A stretch of 64,000 bases of DNA, taken from the NCBI GenBank assembly GCA_003045865.1, contig PZPB01000003.1, positions 1 to 64,000 on the forward strand, given 5' to 3'. The notes beneath the pieces were generated by a model. The model made no database searches. It worked only from the letters and a program-made list of their open reading frames with translations, and was not told where the DNA came from. The DNA comes from Bacteroidota bacterium. Its GTDB lineage: Bacteria > Bacteroidota > Bacteroidia > Flavobacteriales > Schleiferiaceae. Positions within the stretch are counted from its first letter, which is position 1. Each line of letters opens with the position of its first letter. Of the stretch, positions 57,643 to 64,000 are shown piece after piece. Both the position numbers and the translations under genes were made by a program.

Positions 57643-59759
57643 GAACCGTACACAGCGGTTAAGTCATTTAAAACTTGCACTGCTTCATACAAATACAAAT
57701 CTTTACGTAAGCCCTTGTGCCAATTTTCGTTTTTCACTTTAGATTCGTCATTGGCTTCGACCGCCTCAATATCAGCTTTATTTGTACCGATAGTTAACAG
57801 TTGATAGCTTTCACGCATGCCTTTGTACTTCTTCGCTTCATCGCGATATTCCTCCTGCTCTTTTCTAAAGTTTTCTAAATTTAAACTCACCTCCGATTTC
57901 TCGCGCTCATCTTTAATCCAGCGGGCATACTTTTCAATTAGTGCAAAGTTTGCTGTTGTGTCTACTCTTAATTTACTTCTATGTACCAAGTTTGGATATT
58001 GACTTACACCAGGTCCCCACAATTCGTATTCCGCCTTTTCAATTTCATCATAAGGCAAAGCGTAATTCTGCTCTTTCTCTCCGGAAGGGATATACATGTA
58101 ATTATCTGGTAAAACGATATCCGGAGTTACGCCCTTAAGCTGCGGGGTACCACCATTAATACGGTAGTACTTTTGTATGGTCAACTTTAATGCCCCCAAG
58201 GGTTTCAAGTTATTATAGGTCATGCTTACTGCGCGATCCATATCAACCACATTTTGCACCGTACCCTTTCCAAAAGTAGACTGGCTACCGATAATCAAGC
58301 CTCTTTTATAATCTTGAATTGCGGCGGCAAAAATCTCAGAAGCCGATGCACTAAATTGGTTTACCATTACCACTAAAGGGCCATCGTAAATTACACCTCG
58401 GTCTTTATCACTTAATACTTGGGGTCTGCGCCCAGATGCCTTCACCTGAACCACCGGACCTTGATCAATAAAAAGGCCCACAATATCTATCACGCTCTGT
58501 AGGCTTCCTCCGCCATTATTACGAAGATCGAGAATCACACCGTTTACATTTTCCGCTTTCAGTTTTTCCAATTCTTTGGCTACGTCTTCGGCACAGTCGT
58601 GATTTGAATCGCCGTAAAAGTTTACATAGAATTTCGGTAAACGGATGTAACCCACTTTATTTTCACCTTCACCAATTACAGACGATTTAGCAAAAGTTGA
58701 CTCTAATTCTACAATGTCGCGAATAATGGGGATTTCCATTTTGGTACCATCCATTTTACGCACGGTTAATTTCACTTCGGTTCCCTTCGGACCACGAATA
58801 TGCGTAACCGCCTTACGTACACCTAAACCTACTAGATCTACAATTTCACCGTCTTCTTGCTCTACTTTTAAAATTTTATCGCCTACCTCTAGATCCCCTT
58901 GTTTCCAGCAAGGACTGCCCACTATTACTTTAGAGATAGTTACGTAATCGCCTTTCTGCGAAAGCTGTGCTCCGATACCCTGAAGTTGACCCGTCATATT
59001 AATTTCAAAATCTTCTTTTTTCTCAGGTGGAAAATATTGGGTGTGTGGATCATAAACCAAGGTTATGGCATTTAGGTAAGCCGATAACCAATCCATACGC
59101 TCCATATCATCGAGGCTTTTAAACCAATCTTCGTGCAGTTCCAGTTCCTTTTCTCGGGCCTTAAGCTCCATCTCGGCAAGACTTAAAGTATCTGCTTTGC
59201 TAGTACCTGTGCTATCGTTACTATCATCTAGCATTTCATCAATGCGATTTAATACCCGGTATTTAAAATATTTACGCCAGCGATCTTTTAACTCCTCTGT
59301 ATCATCGGCAAAGTCAAGTTTTTCGTCGTCCGTTTCGAAATTTTCTTTTAGATTCAGATCGAAAGGTTTGGCTAAGATTTCTTTATAAAACCCCTTAACT
59401 TCTTTGTAACGTGTTTGATACAACTGATAAGAGCTTTCAAAAAAGCCTAGTTGCGCTACTCTAATTTGATCGTCAATATCCATACGATGACTTTCCATCG
59501 ACTTAACATCCTCTGCCAATAAAAATCTTTTATTGTAGTCTAAGCTTTCTAAAAAATTAGCAAAGACCTTTTGGGAAAACTCATCATTTAAATCTTGAGG
59601 GGAAAAATGATTTGAATTTAAGACTTGGTAAATGAGATTCAGAATTACTTTATCCTTTTTTTCTTCTTGTCCAATTGGATTGTAAAACCCTAAACCTAAA
59701 CCAACTACCAATAACAAGAATAGGTATCTATACTTGTTCACCATCTTAATATATTGCAT
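57639..59759 (-). CDS. Carboxy-terminal processing protease (Prc/tail-specific, S41)
   Basis: PDZ (QGIGAQLSQKGDYVTISKVIVGSPCWK); VNGVILDLRNNGGGSLQSVIDIVGLF; VMVNQFSASASEIFAAAIQDYKRGLIIGSQSTFGKG. Confidence 0.95.
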   Translation of the reverse strand: MQYIKMVNKYRYLFLLLVVGLGLGFYNPIGQEEKKDKVILNLIYQVLNSNHFSPQDLNDEFSQKVFANFLESLDYNKRFLLAEDVKSMESHRMDIDDQIRVAQLGFFESSYQLYQTRYKEVKGFYKEILAKPFDLNLKENFETDDEKLDFADDTEELKDRWRKYFKYRVLNRIDEMLDDSNDSTGTSKADTLSLAEMELKAREKELELHEDWFKSLDDMERMDWLSAYLNAITLVYDPHTQYFPPEKKEDFEINMTGQLQGIGAQLSQKGDYVTISKVIVGSPCWKQGDLEVGDKILKVEQEDGEIVDLVGLGVRKAVTHIRGPKGTEVKLTVRKMDGTKMEIPIIRDIVELESTFAKSSVIGEGENKVGYIRLPKFYVNFYGDSNHDCAEDVAKELEKLKAENVNGVILDLRNNGGGSLQSVIDIVGLFIDQGPVVQVKASGRRPQVLSDKDRGVIYDGPLVVMVNQFSASASEIFAAAIQDYKRGLIIGSQSTFGKGTVQNVVDMDRAVSMTYNNLKPLGALKLTIQKYYRINGGTPQLKGVTPDIVLPDNYMYIPSGEKEQNYALPYDEIEKAEYELWGPGVSQYPNLVHRSKLRVDTTANFALIEKYARWIKDEREKSEVSLNLENFRKEQEEYRDEAKKYKGMRESYQLLTIGTNKADIEAVEANDESKVKNENWHKGLRKDLYLYEAVQVLNDLTAVYGS

Positions 59760-59921
59760 ATAAAACCTTCTACTTAAAAGTTTGTTAAAAAGAGCTTTAG
59801 AGTAATTCCTCTCCGCGGAGGTAACATTACTTTTGCCCCGATTTATAAAAAGAACCAGAAAGGTAAAAGTAAGTTCTTTTTCAGGATCACTTAATCCACA
59901 AAGCGCTAATTCTTAGTTAAA

Positions 59922-62297
59922 ATGCGATTCTTACTAAACCTACTGTTCTTAGGACTAAGCTTTCAAGCTTTTTCCCAAAACCTACTCCATACTTATAGCG
60001 GTTATGTTCGAGATGCCAAAACCGGTGAAGAGCTGATTGGTGTAAATGTAGTTATTCCCAGTTTAGGGGAAGGCGCCAGCACCAACCTTTATGGCTACTA
60101 TTCATTGAGCCTAAAACCAGGTATTTATGAAGTATCGATTCAGTATATTGGTTATCAGACCAAAACCATGAAAATAGATCTTAATAAAGATCTTAAAATG
60201 AATATCGAATTAAGCGAAAATACGACCGAGCTAGATGAAGTGATCGTTACAGCCGAGAAACTAGACCAGAATGTAAGTAGTGTAGAAATGAGTGTCGCCC
60301 AGCTCGATATTAAGGATGTAAAAAAAATGCCCGCTCTTTTAGGAGAGGTTGACATTATTCGCAGCTTAACGCTGTTACCAGGCATTAGCACTATTGGTGA
60401 AGCTTCTAATGGTTTTAATGTAAGAGGGGGCAATACAGATCAAAACCTAATTTTATTAGACGAAGCCCCTGTTTACAACTCATCTCACCTTTTTGGCTTC
60501 TTTTCCATTTTCAATGCTGATGCGGTAAAAGACGTAAAACTTTATAAGGGCGGAATACCCTCCCGCTATGGCGGCCGCCTTAGTTCTGTGGTAGATGTAC
60601 GACAGAAAGACGGAAACAATAAAGAGTTTAGTGGAACTGGTGGAATTGGTCTATTATCAAGCCGATTACTTTTGGAAGGACCGATACAAAAAGATAAATC
60701 GGCCTTTATGATAGCCGCTCGTCGCTCTTATGCCGATTTATTTTTAGCCCTAAGTTCCGACCCTACTATTAATCAAAATACGCTGTATTTCTACGACTTA
60801 AATGCAAAGCTGAATTACATTCTTAGCGATAAAGACCGCCTATACTTAAGCGGATACTTTGGTCGTGACGTCTTTGAACTTGATGATCTTTTTGGCTTTG
60901 ATTGGGGAAATGCAACGGCTTCTTTACGCTGGAATCACTTGTTTAGTGATAAACTTTTTTCGAATTTCACTTTAGTTTTTAGCGACTATACTTATTCTTT
61001 AGGTACTCCGGAAGACGACGAATTTAACTTCCGCCTTAAATCTACTATCCAAGACTATCATTTCAAAAATCAATATAACTACTACATCAGTAGTAAAAAC
61101 GAAATTGAATTTGGAATAGAAGGAATCTATTATCGTATGAAGCCTGGCGAAATTACGGGTAGTTTTGAATTACAACTTCAAGACGAATTTGCATTAGAGC
61201 CTTCCGTTTATTTTAGTCAAGAGCTAGAACTAGGTACACGTTGGACCGTTCAGTATGGCCTTCGCTATTCCTCTTTTTATAATTTAGGAGCGCAAAAAGT
61301 GCGAAACTATGCGAAACCCGACCTTCCCCAACTAAATGAATTGATTGACTCGGAAGAATATTCTTCCGGACAGATTATAGAGGCCTATAATGGATTGGAA
61401 GGGTTGGAGCCAAGACTATCTGCCAACTACCGCATAAGTGATGAACAAAGTATTAAAGCTAGTTATAATCGTACCCGTCAATATATTCATCTAATAAGTA
61501 ACACTTCTACTCCTACCCCAGTTGATTTATATAGACCCGCTGGACGTTACATTCAACCGGCCACGGTAAATCAAGTGGCCGCTGGGTACTTTCAAAATTT
61601 TGCTGAGAACCGCTATGAAGTATCGATTGAAGGTTACTATAAAGATTTTAAGAATATTGTAGACTACCGCAATGGAGCAAATCTCATTTTCAATGAAACA
61701 ATTGAAACAGAAATATTACCTGGTATTGGTCGCTCCTTTGGTTTAGAATTTTATCTGCGCAAGCGCAAAGGACGATTAAGCGGTTGGTTAAGTTATACTC
61801 TTTCTAAAACGGAGTTGAGAGTAGAAAATGATGACCCTCTATTGGCTATAAATGCCGGTGACTGGTATCCTGCCAATTACGATAAGCGCCATGACATATC
61901 CTTAGTCCTAAACTATCAACTAACCAAAAAATGGGATCTTGGAATGAACTTCACCTATCAATCTGGTCGTCCAATTACGCCTCCCGAAGGCCGTTTTAAT
62001 TTCGAGGATTATAGTGTTCCTGTTTACCGAAGCCGCAACAGCCTCAGAATTCCCGATTATCATCGTTTAGACCTATCTGCGAATTACACGCCTGAAAAAG
62101 ATCCCAACAAGAAATTTTACAGTTCGTGGTCTCTTGGTTTTTACAATGTTTACGCACGTAGAAACGCTTATTCAATATTCTTTCAACAAACACCACAAGC
62201 TCAAGGGGCAACTACTTCAAGCTTTGATACCCAAGCTGTACAACTCGCCATTTTCGGTACTATCATCCCATCTGTAACCTGGAATTTTAACTTTTAA
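59922..62297 (+). CDS. TonB-dependent receptor with carboxypeptidase-like regulatory domain
   Basis: YSGYVRDAKTGEELIGVNVVIP; plug NGFNVRGGNTDQNLILLDEAPVYNSSHLFGFFSIFNADAVKDVKLYKGGIPSRYGGRLSSVVDV. Confidence 0.95.
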   Translation: MRFLLNLLFLGLSFQAFSQNLLHTYSGYVRDAKTGEELIGVNVVIPSLGEGASTNLYGYYSLSLKPGIYEVSIQYIGYQTKTMKIDLNKDLKMNIELSENTTELDEVIVTAEKLDQNVSSVEMSVAQLDIKDVKKMPALLGEVDIIRSLTLLPGISTIGEASNGFNVRGGNTDQNLILLDEAPVYNSSHLFGFFSIFNADAVKDVKLYKGGIPSRYGGRLSSVVDVRQKDGNNKEFSGTGGIGLLSSRLLLEGPIQKDKSAFMIAARRSYADLFLALSSDPTINQNTLYFYDLNAKLNYILSDKDRLYLSGYFGRDVFELDDLFGFDWGNATASLRWNHLFSDKLFSNFTLVFSDYTYSLGTPEDDEFNFRLKSTIQDYHFKNQYNYYISSKNEIEFGIEGIYYRMKPGEITGSFELQLQDEFALEPSVYFSQELELGTRWTVQYGLRYSSFYNLGAQKVRNYAKPDLPQLNELIDSEEYSSGQIIEAYNGLEGLEPRLSANYRISDEQSIKASYNRTRQYIHLISNTSTPTPVDLYRPAGRYIQPATVNQVAAGYFQNFAENRYEVSIEGYYKDFKNIVDYRNGANLIFNETIETEILPGIGRSFGLEFYLRKRKGRLSGWLSYTLSKTELRVENDDPLLAINAGDWYPANYDKRHDISLVLNYQLTKKWDLGMNFTYQSGRPITPPEGRFNFEDYSVPVYRSRNSLRIPDYHRLDLSANYTPEKDPNKKFYSSWSLGFYNVYARRNAYSIFFQQTPQAQGATTSSFDTQAVQLAIFGTIIPSVTWNFNF

Positions 62298-62299
62298 GT

Positions 62300-63181
62300 A
62301 TGAAAACATTTTATAAGTTAGGCTTTATAGCTTTAATTTTAAGCTTCGCCGCTTGCACAGATGTGGTTGAATTAGAAGTTCCTCAAACTGCACCTGAAAT
62401 CGTTATTACTGGTCAATTATCAAATACCGATAGCTGCTATGTGCGGATTAGCACTACCGCGCCATACTTTTCAGATGAAGAGACTACTAAGATTAGCGGT
62501 GCGCGCGTAAGCATTTGGCAAGGAAGCACTGAAGTGGCCTTACTAACCGAGAGCAGTTTAACAGCTGGCTATTACAGCAGTGATTTCAAGGGAAGCATTG
62601 GCAATCTTTATCATATCGAAGTTTTGGTTGAGGGTAACTTTCCGGAAAAAACCTTGGGTACTTGGGTGTCCGTTTTTGACACATTGCGTGATTGCCCAGT
62701 GGTGGATAGTATTAGACAGGCCACCTTAAGTCGTTCTACCACTCCACAGGCCTTTGAAGAAGGTGAATATGCGCTTATGTATTTTGGAGATATTCCTAAT
62801 GTGAGGAATTACTATCGTTTGAAGAGAACCTTAAATGATTCGGTATTTGCAAAAGAAATTATTGTTTTTGATGATGAAGGTGTGGATGGAATTTACTTTG
62901 GCTCAGGAATCTTTCCTCCAATTTCTATTTACGGCCCTTTTGAGGAAGACGAAATGGAAATAGAATTAGACACTTTAGTAGTTCGTCTTGAAAGTATTTC
63001 AAGAGATTTTGGTGATTTTCTGGATTTGGTTAACAGCCAAACACAGGTAGGTTCACCATTTGACGCTCCTCCTGCATTGGTAGTAGGTAATATTCACCGT
63101 AAAGGAGATGCTGAAGATTATGCCTTTGGATACTTCAACGTTGTTGGCAGTAATACTAATGGATTAAGGTATAAGCCCTAG
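62300..63181 (+). CDS. DUF4249-family lipoprotein
   Basis: Lipobox LSFAACTDVVELEVPQTAPEIVITGQLSNTD; adjacent to TonB receptor. Confidence 0.85.
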   Translation: MKTFYKLGFIALILSFAACTDVVELEVPQTAPEIVITGQLSNTDSCYVRISTTAPYFSDEETTKISGARVSIWQGSTEVALLTESSLTAGYYSSDFKGSIGNLYHIEVLVEGNFPEKTLGTWVSVFDTLRDCPVVDSIRQATLSRSTTPQAFEEGEYALMYFGDIPNVRNYYRLKRTLNDSVFAKEIIVFDDEGVDGIYFGSGIFPPISIYGPFEEDEMEIELDTLVVRLESISRDFGDFLDLVNSQTQVGSPFDAPPALVVGNIHRKGDAEDYAFGYFNVVGSNTNGLRYKP

Positions 63182-63214
63182 TGCTAAAATTGTAGCTTTG
63201 ATGAAAATTAAACC

Positions 63215-64000
63215 TTGAAAGAAAATAATATCAGTCACTGGGCCATTAACTGGCTACTAGATCAGGGCTTAAGCGAAGCAAGTGCCGAAGCTTTAACTAT
63301 GGCTATAGATGTTGTAATCGTTGTTGCCATAAGTCTTTTGGCAGATTTTATAGCTCGGAAAATCATTCTTAGAATCGTAACCCGCTATGTAAAACACTCT
63401 AAAAATAATTACGATGATGTTTTACTGGAAAAGCGAGTCTTTAAATCGCTCGCTCATCTGCTGCCTGCAATAGTTATTTATTACAGTCTTCCTTGGCTCT
63501 TCGACGATTTAAGCACTACCGTTCTATTGCTACAAAAACTAGTGGTAGTGTACGGCTTAATTGTAGTAATAGGCGTGGTTCACAAATTCCTTAAGGCTTT
63601 GGAACACATGGCTCTTAGCAGTAAAAGCTTTGAAGGAAAACCCATTAGTAGTTATATTCAGGTAATACTAATAGTGGTATACATCGCTGGCGGAGTGTTT
63701 ATCATTTCTACCGTAATGGATAAAAGTGCGGTGGCTATATTAACCACCTTTGGTGCTGCCACTGCCGTAATACTTTTGATTTTCCGAGACACGCTTTTAG
63801 GTCTTGTTGCTAGTATTCAAATTGCCGGCAATGACATGGTTCGCATCGGTGACTGGGTTAGCATGCCCAAATACGGTGCAGATGGGGATGTTTTAGAAAT
63901 TAATCTCACCACCGTTAAAGTTCGCAACTGGGATAAAACTATTTCAACTGTGCCCACTTATGCCTTTATCAGCGATAGTTTTGTAAACTGGCGCGGCATG
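63215..64000 (+). CDS. Mechanosensitive ion channel (MscS family), truncated at window edge
   Basis: Open frame from TTG 63215: LKENNISHWAINWLLDQG...LTTFGAATAVILLIFRDTLLGLVASIQIAGNDMVRIGDWVSMPKYGADGDVLEINLTTVKVRNWDKTISTVPTY. Confidence 0.88.
   Translation, partial: MKENNISHWAINWLLDQGLSEASAEALTMAIDVVIVVAISLLADFIARKIILRIVTRYVKHSKNNYDDVLLEKRVFKSLAHLLPAIVIYYSLPWLFDDLSTTVLLLQKLVVVYGLIVVIGVVHKFLKALEHMALSSKSFEGKPISSYIQVILIVVYIAGGVFIISTVMDKSAVAILTTFGAATAVILLIFRDTLLGLVASIQIAGNDMVRIGDWVSMPKYGADGDVLEINLTTVKVRNWDKTISTVPTYAFISDSFVNWRGM

Overview
Chromosomal window from a Bacteroidota (Flavobacteriales-like) genome; the taxon is inferred from gene content (T9SS-type adhesin, TonB receptors, DUF4249, dNK paralogues). 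The most notable locus is at the left end (about 1-9543). It is a compact NHLM/Nif11-type RiPP cluster with a Nif11-leader precursor (448-720, core VAGGPRGRSAAMGVRG after a GG motif). A convergent, tightly coupled seven-ORF operon faces it: PhyH-type Fe/2OG dioxygenase, HlyD-like adaptor, C39-peptidase ABC transporter, second NHLM ABC ATPase, a B12-binding-like ORF, a radical SAM ORF and an extended SDR. The B12-binding-like and radical SAM ORFs lie in the same frame, separated by one in-frame TAA, and look like a split B12-type radical SAM enzyme. The radical SAM ORF has a non-canonical CX4CX2C cluster motif and a G8 tract just after its start. The rest is mostly housekeeping: two tRNAs, mutS, SpoU methylase, OmpA/TSP3 protein, two deoxynucleoside kinases, folK, sppA, queuosine transporter, GH3 protein, hppA, pdhB, etfBA, CNT transporter, GT3 glycogen synthase, thyA, folA, clpX/clpP/tig, a metal-linked TonB receptor operon, Crp/Fnr, a 1540-aa modular T9SS-like protein, tRNA-Leu, AtoE, aat, a Prc protease and TonB receptor/DUF4249. 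All calls come from reading the sequence and translations; no searches were run.
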